Source of the DNA: Shewanella profunda
GTDB lineage: Bacteria > Pseudomonadota > Gammaproteobacteria > Enterobacterales > Shewanellaceae
NCBI RefSeq assembly: GCF_023283765.1
Contig: NZ_JAKILG010000001.1
Location: 124,001 to 188,000 of the forward strand
DNA length: 64,000 nt
Reading direction: 5' to 3'
The notes under the pieces were generated by a model, which was given only the letters and a program-made list of their open reading frames with translations, was not told the DNA's origin and did no database searches. Both the position numbers and the translations under genes were made by a program. The first letter of the stretch is position 1; each line of letters begins with the position of its first letter. Below are positions 45,723 to 54,979 of the stretch, one piece after another.

Positions 45723-46466
45723 ATGCAATTGGGAGGTTGCTGGTTTGATCGAGATCGGGGTTTGCTTGTCGAGCAGTCCCGAGATGAGTCATGGCATCTT
45801 CCGCGTGCCGAACTACAGGTATTAAGTTTACTTGTGGAGCATCAAGGAAAACTCGTTTCTAAGCATGTGCTTAAGACAGGAGACGGCGCACATCCTCCCT
45901 TAACTGATACCTCAGTTGCAAGGGCGGTGTTTATGCTCCGCTCCTTTTTGGGTCCTCAGTATGAAAGTTTAATAGAAACCGTCAAAGGACAAGGTTACTT
46001 ACTGCATACTTCCTATAGCCAACTGCCTAGACATCTTCACCATACAGGATTGCTCTCATTCTCTTGGTGGGGAGTGTCGTTACTTTTTGGTCTGATGTTA
46101 GCGGTTTCCCTCTTTTATATCAGCCGGATTGACCATAGCATACCGACTGAACCCTTAATGTCGACTGAGCTACCCCTTGAATCAGGTCAGCATATTCGTT
46201 TGTATTTATATGCCAATTCAAAAACCAATAATACCTTGTTATTTGAGTTAGGCGAACGCTTAGGGCAAGGACTTATCGCTTGTAGACGCAGTGATTGGGC
46301 TGACGTTTATACCTCTTTATCCCATGATAAGCAGTTGTTTTATATAACACTACGAGGTCATAAGCTTGGGCAGTCTGTTATCCGTAATATCAAGATTGCG
46401 GATCTTAGGAGGCCTAAGGAGTTTATTGATGCTCAGTGGCTACAGGAGGTTGGGATCTGTGGCTAA
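45723..46466 (+). CDS. Membrane-bound winged-helix regulator (ToxR/CadC type)
   Basis: This 247-residue protein has an N-terminal OmpR/PhoB-type winged helix (residues 1-98; LPRAELQVLSLLVEHQGKLV, then VFMLRSFLG and the wing ETVKGQGYLL). One membrane helix (about 113-133) and a periplasmic domain of about 110 residues follow. This is a one-component, membrane-integrated regulator. The gene overlaps the next one by 8 bp, as regulators of this type do with a membrane partner (compare ToxR-ToxS). The signal and targets are unknown; the adjacent divergent cytochrome is an obvious candidate. Confidence 0.85.
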   Translation: MQLGGCWFDRDRGLLVEQSRDESWHLPRAELQVLSLLVEHQGKLVSKHVLKTGDGAHPPLTDTSVARAVFMLRSFLGPQYESLIETVKGQGYLLHTSYSQLPRHLHHTGLLSFSWWGVSLLFGLMLAVSLFYISRIDHSIPTEPLMSTELPLESGQHIRLYLYANSKTNNTLLFELGERLGQGLIACRRSDWADVYTSLSHDKQLFYITLRGHKLGQSVIRNIKIADLRRPKEFIDAQWLQEVGICG

Positions 46467-46989
46467 CTGGCTAAAGTGGACGATTAATCTGCTGATCCTA
46501 TCCGCATTGATTGCGGCCTGTGGTGTGATTTACCTGCAATCAGTCTCGAATAAAGCGGTGATCTTTAACTGCAGTTCAGAACTGTATGATCGCAACGATA
46601 ATGCCCAAGATGATGGAAAGTTTTATTTATTAGTCGATGTGCTCATTTCTGCGAGTAATGCGCAAATTAACTACCGTTACTTTCATCTTGATGGCACTAG
46701 CGCAGGTATGCTTTTAATGCAGGGTGAAGTACAGAGTATGAAACCCAACAGCATGACCTATAATGTGTCGGTCAAAACCAAAACAGAATCCGAGGATGTG
46801 GCAAAAAAAGATTGGCCAGAACACATGAAATATCTTTCATACATCAGCAGCTTACATTTTAGTGAATCCGGCACGCATAATCTCAGTATTCAGATACTCG
46901 ACAGCGATGCTAGCCAAGACTACGCTGTGGTGTTGTTTCAACCTAGCAATACTGTTTGTGGCTGCCGAATCGTCAATAGCCGAATTTAA
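46459..46989 (+). CDS. FidL-like / ToxS-like membrane partner of the regulator
   Basis: This 176-residue protein has one N-terminal membrane helix (about residues 8-28) and a periplasmic beta-rich domain (VIFNCSSELYDRND, YYRYFHLDG-like segments, SHFSESGTHNLSIQ-like ending). It reads from a GTG at 46459 inside the end of the regulator gene, with AGGAGGTT eight bases upstream. Position and topology suggest a ToxS-like modulator; the FidL label comes from by-eye resemblance only. Confidence 0.7.
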   Translation: MANWLKWTINLLILSALIAACGVIYLQSVSNKAVIFNCSSELYDRNDNAQDDGKFYLLVDVLISASNAQINYRYFHLDGTSAGMLLMQGEVQSMKPNSMTYNVSVKTKTESEDVAKKDWPEHMKYLSYISSLHFSESGTHNLSIQILDSDASQDYAVVLFQPSNTVCGCRIVNSRI

Positions 46990-47084
46990 TCAGTGTATTT
47001 GGTTGGGTTTCAGTTTAGATTATGTTTTATCCCCATTGGTTTACAACTGCTTAGCCCCACACAGTGAGGGCATTAAAGGTCTTT

Positions 47085-48488
47085 GTGTCTAAGATTCGTG
47101 TCAAACAAGAAGAATCCCTCTCCATTAAGTTCAGCCACCAGATGGAAAAAGGGGATAGCCGTCAGCTCGATCTCTATTTCTTTCTACCAAAGGAGATGGG
47201 TATAGGTTCGCGCACGTTAGATGAAGAAGAGTACTATTACAGTTCGATAGTTGGCCGTCGCTCCTATTACTCTGAAGGCCTGCATTTACCTTTAGTACAA
47301 GGTCGTTTTGCCAGTTTAAATCGGCGAACTGTGGAAGAGTTCAGGTTGTATCTCAACCTGTTTGCCTATCAATTTGCTGTCGCAGTTGAAAATGATGTGA
47401 AAGAACTTCATCAGATTACCGATGTGGCGCATTTTTACCTCGCCCTCGAAGAGCTATGTGAGCAAATTGGTTTGTTATTGAAGAAGTTTCGCCGTAATGA
47501 GCCAGGGGATCCTAAGTGGAAATCCTACTTTGAAAATGCCGATAACTACCTTTCTTGGTTCTGTGAGCAGCAACTGCTTAAAGTGCTTGCCCATGCGACT
47601 CGAACGAGCGATTTTTCCGATATCCAAGAACGAGTCTTAACACTTTGCCGCAATGAGTGTGCATACCGTGATGCGAATAATTACAACTCGGCGCAAACTA
47701 AACAGGATCCTAATCGTATTTCAAACAAGATGTTGTTATTGCGTCGTTTGATCCAACAAGGGGTTGTGCTTAAGGAAGAGCTAAAGCCACTAGGCATTGG
47801 CCTTAAAAAGTTTACCACCGGTTTAGCAACTGCCTTAGTGATGTTAGTGGTATCGGCATTAATCATTAAAGCCCAGGGGGCTTTTAGTGGTTTTACTATT
47901 GCGTTAGTACTGACGTTAGCGGTGATTTATGGCTTTAGGGAAATCTTTAAGGATGATGTGCGTAATGCCATGTGGCGATTTATTCAACGTGGACGACCCC
48001 GTTGGAGCAGGATTTTGCGGGACACCACAAGTCAGGCCGTCATCGCGAAACAGTTAGTATGGCTAGAATTTATGCGTCAGCAGGATTTACCTGAGAAGGT
48101 GAGTGAAATCCTAAAACATAGGCGTAGCCAAAATAAAATCGATGCCGAAATCCTGCATTATAAAATTGCCACTAAGGTTAACCAGAGTGAATTTCAGGCC
48201 GGTTATTCGACCATTCAGGAACAGGTCAATTTCAGTTTTGTACCCTTTGCCCGTTACTTAGAACGGGGCAAGGCAAAAATTTACAAGGAAGTCGAAGGTA
48301 AGGTTAGCCATGGATCTGTCGAACGCCGCTATCAAGTTAACTTAATTTTAGTGTTGCGTGAGGGCCGCGAGGAGCCACAATATACCCGTTATAAGATCAC
48401 CATGAATCGCTCTGCCATTATTGAAATTACGCAGAGCCAACTTTCTGATGCTATTAACTCACCAGCAATCAAGGCTGATGACGAGTAA
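47085..48488 (+). CDS. Uncharacterised large membrane-associated protein
   Basis: This 467-residue protein was not recognised. The N-terminal half is helical and rich in charged and Tyr residues (LDEEEYYYSSIVGRRSYYSE). Two adjacent hydrophobic helices lie near residues 246-268 and 271-285, and a C-terminal soluble half follows (YQVNLILVLREGREEPQYTR). GTG 47085 has AAAGG five bases upstream and is preferred to a GTG at 47064. It starts 95 bp after the FidL-like gene and its last 20 bp overlap the end of the convergent sensor gene. Co-transcription with the regulator pair is possible. Confidence 0.75.
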   Translation: MSKIRVKQEESLSIKFSHQMEKGDSRQLDLYFFLPKEMGIGSRTLDEEEYYYSSIVGRRSYYSEGLHLPLVQGRFASLNRRTVEEFRLYLNLFAYQFAVAVENDVKELHQITDVAHFYLALEELCEQIGLLLKKFRRNEPGDPKWKSYFENADNYLSWFCEQQLLKVLAHATRTSDFSDIQERVLTLCRNECAYRDANNYNSAQTKQDPNRISNKMLLLRRLIQQGVVLKEELKPLGIGLKKFTTGLATALVMLVVSALIIKAQGAFSGFTIALVLTLAVIYGFREIFKDDVRNAMWRFIQRGRPRWSRILRDTTSQAVIAKQLVWLEFMRQQDLPEKVSEILKHRRSQNKIDAEILHYKIATKVNQSEFQAGYSTIQEQVNFSFVPFARYLERGKAKIYKEVEGKVSHGSVERRYQVNLILVLREGREEPQYTRYKITMNRSAIIEITQSQLSDAINSPAIKADDE

Positions 48489-50706
48489 AGGCTTGGCCAA
48501 TGTTTTGATCATTATTTTGCTTTGCGCGTTTGAGTGCGATTTCAGCATTGCTGAGATATTGTTCTAAAGTTTGGCCTTCCTTATAACCTGCAATGCCGAT
48601 AGTGATCCCTTCACCTAGTCCGTTACTATTTAACTTTTCCATAGTGTTAAGCGCAAAATGATGGGCTTGGGTCGCATCGGTATTGGGTAAGATGACAATA
48701 ATCTTACCGAGTTGCCAGTGTAGAATTTGGTAACTTGCTGGTATTTCAAGTAATAGCTGTACTTCTACTTCCTGTTGGCGGGTTTCGAGCTGATCGATAT
48801 CGCTCATATGGCTCAGCATTCCCTCTGGATTGATATCCATCAGCAACAGGCTGGAAAGATTACGGCTCTGTGGTGCTAAAGAAGTAAAATAGCGTTCTAA
48901 ATCAGATAGATTGAGTAAAATAGTACTGCGGTGAGGCACATAGTTTCGTGGCTCAGCACCGTGAATACGATCCGCAGCTTGCTCTAACGTGCAGATAATA
49001 AAGTTAATTTCGCCATCGGCGGCGACATGACCCTTAAGTGTTGCTTGCAAGCAATTTGAGTGACGCAGATTAGGTGAGCAAAGAATTTGACCTTGCCACT
49101 GGCCTTGCATGCTGATTTGTGCCGTGATCCGTTGCCACTGATTACCTATATCATTGGCAAGCAGTGTCGCTAGATCATGGTTGAGTTCACCATTAAGCTG
49201 CATAAGACTATCGAATACAGGATTGACCTTAATGAGTTTTCCATTGGCATCCGTCAGCGCAGTTGCAACCGTATTATCACAGAGCAAATCACTTAAGAAG
49301 GCTTGTTGCTTAGTGGTAATAAGCTCACTAATGTCAGTGAGCGTCACCAATAAATGGGGTAAACCTCTGCCAACACGCGGCGCTTGGCGTATTTGAGCTC
49401 GTAGCGTTGGGCCTCCAATGCTTTCGAGTGAGAGCTCACCCGACCATTCTCCTTGTCTATACACTTGGTCCATCATTTGGGCGTGGGTGACATCATCTAG
49501 GCAAAGGGTTCTTTGTAAGCTACGGTCAGTCATCTCATCGAGGGGCACTAAGGTCCATTCAGATGCTCTGGCATTGGCGCTAATGATCCTCGCTTGGTCG
49601 TTGGCGAGTATAAAACCTATATCACTGTTAAATAAACCATTAGCAACATCGATACTGTACTGGCGTGACCGTTGTTGAAGGCGATACATATGACTCAGTA
49701 ATATAACCCACGCGGCCAGTAAGGTGAGTATTAATGCAGCGACTATCACAATGTTTTGCCATTGCGCAAAGCGTGCCGCGATATCAGCATGACGAATATA
49801 GGAAAGTAAAAAGTATTGACGGCGAGTCTCCTGCTGCGCCGTTAATTCAACTTTAAGATAGACAAAGGTTGCCTCATCACCATGGAATTGACCAAAGTTA
49901 TTCATGGACATTTCCCGCCACAGAGCAGGATTACTCTGGCGTAGGCTAGCGCCTAGGGTTTCTGGCATATTAGCAAGTGGAGCGAGATTGCTCATACCCG
50001 CATAAAGTAACCCTTGGGTATCAAGCACTAACATCGGAGATTTGTCACTCGAAAATGCAGGTTTTATTGTCTCAAGCATTTGCACCATTGAATCATAGGC
50101 AATGAGGTATCCCATCGAACCCTGATCGGGTTTTTCGAGCCAAGCCATTTGATACATATAAGGTTCTAACATTCCGTCCAGGGGAACAAATTCGAGCGGT
50201 GAAGTATAAACCGCTCTTCCCCCCATGCTACGGCTAGTTTCAAGTAGTGAGGGGGGTAATGCATCTCTACTGAAGTTCGATTGTGTTGAAAATTTATAAT
50301 TGCCTTGGGGATCAAACAAGCTAATGCCGAGTAACTCCGGAATATGCTGTACGAGTTCTTGCCAGCTTTCCTGTAATTTTTTTTGCTGCGCTGTAGTGGG
50401 ATTTTTTAGGTACTGTTTAAGTAACTCATCTTTGGCAAACAATTGGGTTCTAAATTGTTGAAAGGCGACTTTATCTGTAATTAAGGTGCCAATGGTTTGC
50501 AGCTCACTATATCGCTGGGTTGCCCATTCTTCTTGGAGGCGACGCTCACCTAAAGTAATAATAAGGTTAGTTATTATAAGCATGCAAATCAATAACATGG
50601 ATAATTGGCTTGCAACGGCCAATAGGCGTTGATGGGACCAATGCTGTCCTTGAGTCAATGTGAGTCGCGGTGCTAGGTTGTGTATGCTTGGGGTTTGCTT
50701 CAGCAT
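48469..50706 (-). CDS. dCache-PAS-PAS sensor with degenerate GGDEF domain
   Basis: This 745-residue membrane sensor has a first helix at about 31-51 and a periplasmic Cache-type domain (to about 320; LLGISLFDPQGNYKFST). A second helix lies at about 325-345. Two PAS regions follow (ANDQARIISANARASEW and LTDANGKLIKVNPVFDSLM), then a GGDEF-like domain. In that domain the signature is replaced by HWQLGKIIVILP, yet the end SNAEIALKRAKQNNDQNIG matches the family. Diguanylate cyclase activity is therefore unlikely. It is convergent with, and overlaps, the unknown gene. No EAL domain is present. Confidence 0.82.
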   Translation of the reverse strand: MLKQTPSIHNLAPRLTLTQGQHWSHQRLLAVASQLSMLLICMLIITNLIITLGERRLQEEWATQRYSELQTIGTLITDKVAFQQFRTQLFAKDELLKQYLKNPTTAQQKKLQESWQELVQHIPELLGISLFDPQGNYKFSTQSNFSRDALPPSLLETSRSMGGRAVYTSPLEFVPLDGMLEPYMYQMAWLEKPDQGSMGYLIAYDSMVQMLETIKPAFSSDKSPMLVLDTQGLLYAGMSNLAPLANMPETLGASLRQSNPALWREMSMNNFGQFHGDEATFVYLKVELTAQQETRRQYFLLSYIRHADIAARFAQWQNIVIVAALILTLLAAWVILLSHMYRLQQRSRQYSIDVANGLFNSDIGFILANDQARIISANARASEWTLVPLDEMTDRSLQRTLCLDDVTHAQMMDQVYRQGEWSGELSLESIGGPTLRAQIRQAPRVGRGLPHLLVTLTDISELITTKQQAFLSDLLCDNTVATALTDANGKLIKVNPVFDSLMQLNGELNHDLATLLANDIGNQWQRITAQISMQGQWQGQILCSPNLRHSNCLQATLKGHVAADGEINFIICTLEQAADRIHGAEPRNYVPHRSTILLNLSDLERYFTSLAPQSRNLSSLLLMDINPEGMLSHMSDIDQLETRQQEVEVQLLLEIPASYQILHWQLGKIIVILPNTDATQAHHFALNTMEKLNSNGLGEGITIGIAGYKEGQTLEQYLSNAEIALKRAKQNNDQNIGQAFTRHQP

Positions 50707-50744
50707 GGGCCGATTATGTGTTTATGAGCCATTAATTCGGCTAT

Positions 50745-50772
50745 GTTAACACGAAAGAGTTAACACGAAAGA
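50745..50772. repeat. Perfect 14-bp tandem direct repeat
   Basis: GTTAACACGAAAGA occurs twice in direct succession, 39 bp upstream of the sensor gene's start codon. It may be a paired binding site or a slippage duplication. Confidence 0.7.
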
Positions 50773-50893
50773 ATTGTTCCGCCGTGTAAATGGATGGAGA
50801 GTCATGCCTAAAACAGTCGGATTTCTACAACCGACTCACTTGCGAGCCTTGGCACAGTATTGTCTTCTATTGATTTAACCAAGTTTAGTTAAA

Positions 50894-51601
50894 TTAACCA
50901 AGCGCACCTAAGATCCTGTGTTTAAAATCGCAACCATTTGCAAGCACTTGTTCACGGCAGAGATCAATATCGACGCCTTCTAACCCCTCAATAGCAGATA
51001 CTTGTACTGTTTCAATATAATGTGGCGCTAGGGCGATAAAGGCATTTACGGCGGTATAGGAATCGGCCAATTTGGGGCGGCAATGTTGGTTATAGGCAGC
51101 CTCATTATCCGCATTGAGCGAAATCGATAGGCTGTCTACACACTCGGCTAATTCGGGCAAAATATTACGGCGATGGACAAGATTACCTAGGCCGTCGGTA
51201 TTGACTCGTACTCGACCACCCCTTTGTTTGATCTCTTTGGCTACGGCTATTAGGGTCGGTAGATTTAATGTAGGTTCACCGTAACCACAGAAGACATATT
51301 CCTCAAAATCATGGACATTGCCTAGCAATGGGATAATTTCTTCTGGTTTTGGCTGGTGGCTTAAGGCCAGTTGATATTCATGGATCTGCTTACTGCCATT
51401 ATGTTTTGGGCAGAAAACACAGCGTAGGGTGCAGCGTCCCGTGATATTGAGATAGCGGCTTTTACGGATATCGTAGACTAAGGTTTCAGTCGCACAGGTT
51501 TCATTTGTGCACACTTCTTGGGTGACATTACCATTGGGTAATGTTTCAGTGGCTTTTATATGAGCCTCGTTCCTGATCTTGGGAGGGATTGAATTCGGCA
51601 T
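50894..51601 (-). CDS. Radical SAM protein, TatD-linked type
   Basis: This 235-residue radical SAM enzyme has the 4Fe-4S motif CTLRCVFC (Cys-X3-Cys-X2-Cys) at about residue 57, preceded by DIRKSRYLNITGR and followed by FCGYGEPTLNL. It matches the small TatD-linked radical SAM family, of unknown substrate. A Cys pair near the N-terminus (CTNETC) is not typical. There is no TatD gene adjacent in this window. It is monocistronic. Confidence 0.78.
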   Translation of the reverse strand: MPNSIPPKIRNEAHIKATETLPNGNVTQEVCTNETCATETLVYDIRKSRYLNITGRCTLRCVFCPKHNGSKQIHEYQLALSHQPKPEEIIPLLGNVHDFEEYVFCGYGEPTLNLPTLIAVAKEIKQRGGRVRVNTDGLGNLVHRRNILPELAECVDSLSISLNADNEAAYNQHCRPKLADSYTAVNAFIALAPHYIETVQVSAIEGLEGVDIDLCREQVLANGCDFKHRILGALG

Positions 51602-51708
51602 AATATAAATTCTATTTGCTTGCTACGATGACTTGCAGCGAGTTTAACTAAAGCCCTTAAGGATAACTGCCACTTAGATCGCAACTTTGGTTTTCATAAA
51701 ACACAGTC

Positions 51709-51722
51709 AATACGATTGGTAT
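51709..51722. repeat. Isolated MITE end
   Basis: AATACGATTGGTAT equals, over 14 bases, the reverse complement of the left end of the MITE at 29829. No second end is found nearby, so this is a remnant or a chance match. It lies between the radical SAM start and the RND terminator. Confidence 0.45.
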
Positions 51723-51741
51723 AAGTTGAATAGAATCAAGC

Positions 51742-51772
51742 GTAAAAAAAGAGAGCTTAGGCTCTCTTTTAT
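51742..51772 (-). terminator. Terminator of the RND operon
   Basis: The stem AAAAGAGAGC / GCTCTCTTTT with loop TTAG gives a long U-run in the minus direction, 16 bp after the transporter stop. Confidence 0.88.
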
Positions 51773-51787
51773 CGAGGTTCGTCCAGT

Positions 51788-54700
51788 TTATAGCTTTTCG
51801 CTTATGGACTTAAACTCCATGGCGTGGGTGTCTGCCGTATCTAAATGCATATCTTCGGCTTTTTTAGGGCGCCACCACCAGTGGAAAAACCGACTACCGG
51901 TGCGTTTAGCATCATCCAGAATGATGTAGAGCAGCGGCACTAATATCAGTGTTACCACAGTTGAAAACAGGATACCAAAGGCGAGGGAGGTCGCCATCGG
52001 GATCACTATTTGTGCCTGTAAACTGCGTTCGAGAATAATAGGCACAAGTCCAACAAAGGTGGTGAGTGAGGTAAGGATAATTGCCCTAAAGCGATAGCAA
52101 CCTGAGTCAATTGCCGCCTGTCTGACAGAAAGTCCTTGTTGGCGCGCTCTGTTAACAAAGTCGACCAAAATCAATGAGTCGTTTACCACTACCCCCGCTA
52201 ATGCCACTATGCCGCAAAGACTTAAGACGCTCATCGCGAGTCCTTGGACTAAGTGACCAAACAGGGCTCCGATAATTCCAAAAGGGATAACAGACATGAT
52301 GATCAGCGGTTGGCTATAGGATTTGAGCGGCACCGCCATCAGGGCATAAATGGTGAACAGGGCAAAGAAGAAGCCTTGTACTAAACCGACCATAGCATTC
52401 TGCTCATCCAAACTGCCACCATCTAATGCGGTTTGAATTTTAGGATACTTAGCCTGTAATTGGGGTAGATAATCTTTTTGTATTTCCTGTACCACCTTTG
52501 AAGGTTCAACTATGTTTTTATTGGCATTTGCTGTGATAGTAATGGCTCGTTTACCATCGACACGAGTGATAGAAGCGTAGGAATCACCTTTTTCAATTTG
52601 TGCCACCGTCGAGAAGGGGACTGACGTTCCCTGCGGGGTGCGGATCAACATATTTTCAAGATAACCCACTGTTCGACGCTGTTCTAATGGATAGCGCACC
52701 ATGACTTTAATTTCTTCTTTATTACGCAAAATACGCTGGGCTTCATAGCCATAGAAACCATAACGCACCTGACGGGCTAAATCGGAAAGTGTCAAGCCAA
52801 GGGCTTCGGCTTCAGGACGGATTTTCAAGCGAATTTCGTGGCTGCCAGAGGAGAAATTGTCAGCAATATCGTATACGCCCTCATAGGTTGCCAGCTTTTG
52901 TTTTAGCTCCAGCGATGCTGCAGATAACTCTTGGAGATCCGCTGAGGTTAATCTAAAGGAGATATCGCCCCCTCCGCCACCGTTGGTACTGGCATCAAAA
53001 CTAAGTTTTTTAACGGATAGCAGTTCAGGGAGTTGTTCACGCCAAGCGCTAGCAATGGTGACCCCGTCAACTTCCCTATCTTCACCCTTGGTGAGTTCGG
53101 CAAAAATAAATGCTGAAGTGCGAGAGCTCATATTGATAAAGCTATGTTTGACAACTGGATAGCCATTCTCTTTCTCCATATTTGCATTCATTTGGTATAG
53201 CGCTTCTTCAATGCTCTGCACCGCTTTGAGGGTATTTTGCTCCGAGCTGCCTTCATCCATCTCAAGCTGAACCTGAATAAAATCAGATGGAATATCAGGG
53301 AAAAATACCCAACGCACTTTACCACTCGCCACTAGGGCAATGGATACAATCAACACTCCAATAAAGGCGGCGACGACGTTGTAGCGGTGTTGGATACAAC
53401 GCTCGAGGAAATTGCGGTAATGGTGGTGAATAAAGTGTTGCACACCATTGTTCAATCTTGCCTTGAAACGACCAAAGAACCCCGAAGGTTTACCCGGTTT
53501 TTTGAACTTCATATGCGCTAAATGCGCGGGAAGAATGAACTTAGATTCGACCAAGGAGAATGCGAGGCACATGATCACCACCATGCCGATAGATTTCCAA
53601 ATGATCCCCATTGGGCCGGAAACCATCAGCATAGGAATAAAGGCGGCAATCGTTGTTAATACCCCGAAGGTGGCGGGCATAGCAACCTTTTGCGCGCCGC
53701 GGATCACATGATCGATTGAGTGGCCGTGGCGTTCCACTTCACTGTATGCGCTCTCTCCAATAACAATGGCATCATCCACCACAATCCCGAGTACAAGGAT
53801 AAAGGCGAACAGGGTCAGCATATTGATCGTCATAGAGAAAGGTTCTAATGGCATGATCAACATAGTGCCAAGGAAGCATACAGGCAGACCCATCATTACC
53901 CAGAATGCCAATTTTAAATCGAGGAACAAGGCCAAGATAAGAAATACCAGCAAAGCACCGTAGAACATGTTGGACATCATCATATTTAAACGGCCTTGGA
54001 GGTAATGGGTCATATCCCCCCAAGTATCGAGTTGTGCATTCGCGGGTAGTGTGGCGCGTCGTTTCTCGACGTATTCTTTGACTTGGGCGGCAATATCTAA
54101 GGCGTTTTGGTCATCAATACTGATGACTTCAATGATCGCTGCGGGTTTACCATTAAAGCGAGTGTATTCTAGGCGTTCTTCAAAATCGTCTTTGATCGTC
54201 GCGACTTGGGGCAACATTACTCTACTGCCATCGGCGCGTGTGGTCAGCACTATATTGGCAAAGTCATCGCCCGTGTAGGCTTGGCCTTTGGTACGTAGCA
54301 GGATATCGCCATCTTGGGCACGAATTGAACCGCCGGGTAAATCGATGGAGGAGTTTTGCACTGCTAATGCGACCTGCGAGAAGGTTAGGCCGTATTCACG
54401 TAACTTATCCTCAGAAACTTCGATGCTGATTTCATAATCTCGCACCCCAGTGACCTTCGCGCGGGTCACTGCAGGCAGTTGGGTTAAATCATCACGAACA
54501 GTTTTAGCTAACTCCTTCATATCATGCAGTGTCATATCGCCATAAACTGACACCCAAATAACATTGTTCTCGGGTTTTATCTGATAGATATTGGGTTTTT
54601 CGATATTCACAGGGAAGGTGGCGATAGCATCTAACCTGATCTTGGCTTCGTCTAATACGTTTTGTACATCGTAGCCATCTTCTACTTCAATGGTAATTGA

Positions 54701-54979
54701 ACCAACACCTTCACTGGCGACTGAAGTGACCTTCTTGATACCGTTGATATCTTGGATAGCCTCTTCAATCTTAATGTTGATGCCTTCTTCGATCTCCTGC
54801 GGCGCCGCGCCCGGATAGGCAACGGAAATATTTAGCAAATTGAGTTCGAAAGAAGGAAATACCTCTTTATTGATCAAGACAGTGCTGAATAAGCCGCCGA
54901 CGAGCAATGCCCACATTAACAGGTTCGCTGCCACACTGTTACGGGCGAACCAAGCTATGATCCCTTTTTGAGTATCCAT
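51788..54979 (-). CDS. RND efflux transporter (HAE family inner-membrane pump)
   Basis: This 1063-residue proton-driven pump has twelve membrane helices in two repeats, each followed by a large periplasmic loop. The proton-relay aspartates are in LGIVVDDAIVIGESAY (helix 4). A second-half match is ALAGVVVNDSLILVDFVNRA. The start resembles AcrB-type pumps (GIIAWFARNSVAANLL). It overlaps the adaptor stop by one base (TAATG). Substrates are unknown. No outer-membrane TolC-type gene is in the window, so one must be supplied from elsewhere. Confidence 0.93.
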   Translation of the reverse strand: MDTQKGIIAWFARNSVAANLLMWALLVGGLFSTVLINKEVFPSFELNLLNISVAYPGAAPQEIEEGINIKIEEAIQDINGIKKVTSVASEGVGSITIEVEDGYDVQNVLDEAKIRLDAIATFPVNIEKPNIYQIKPENNVIWVSVYGDMTLHDMKELAKTVRDDLTQLPAVTRAKVTGVRDYEISIEVSEDKLREYGLTFSQVALAVQNSSIDLPGGSIRAQDGDILLRTKGQAYTGDDFANIVLTTRADGSRVMLPQVATIKDDFEERLEYTRFNGKPAAIIEVISIDDQNALDIAAQVKEYVEKRRATLPANAQLDTWGDMTHYLQGRLNMMMSNMFYGALLVFLILALFLDLKLAFWVMMGLPVCFLGTMLIMPLEPFSMTINMLTLFAFILVLGIVVDDAIVIGESAYSEVERHGHSIDHVIRGAQKVAMPATFGVLTTIAAFIPMLMVSGPMGIIWKSIGMVVIMCLAFSLVESKFILPAHLAHMKFKKPGKPSGFFGRFKARLNNGVQHFIHHHYRNFLERCIQHRYNVVAAFIGVLIVSIALVASGKVRWVFFPDIPSDFIQVQLEMDEGSSEQNTLKAVQSIEEALYQMNANMEKENGYPVVKHSFINMSSRTSAFIFAELTKGEDREVDGVTIASAWREQLPELLSVKKLSFDASTNGGGGGDISFRLTSADLQELSAASLELKQKLATYEGVYDIADNFSSGSHEIRLKIRPEAEALGLTLSDLARQVRYGFYGYEAQRILRNKEEIKVMVRYPLEQRRTVGYLENMLIRTPQGTSVPFSTVAQIEKGDSYASITRVDGKRAITITANANKNIVEPSKVVQEIQKDYLPQLQAKYPKIQTALDGGSLDEQNAMVGLVQGFFFALFTIYALMAVPLKSYSQPLIIMSVIPFGIIGALFGHLVQGLAMSVLSLCGIVALAGVVVNDSLILVDFVNRARQQGLSVRQAAIDSGCYRFRAIILTSLTTFVGLVPIILERSLQAQIVIPMATSLAFGILFSTVVTLILVPLLYIILDDAKRTGSRFFHWWWRPKKAEDMHLDTADTHAMEFKSISEKL

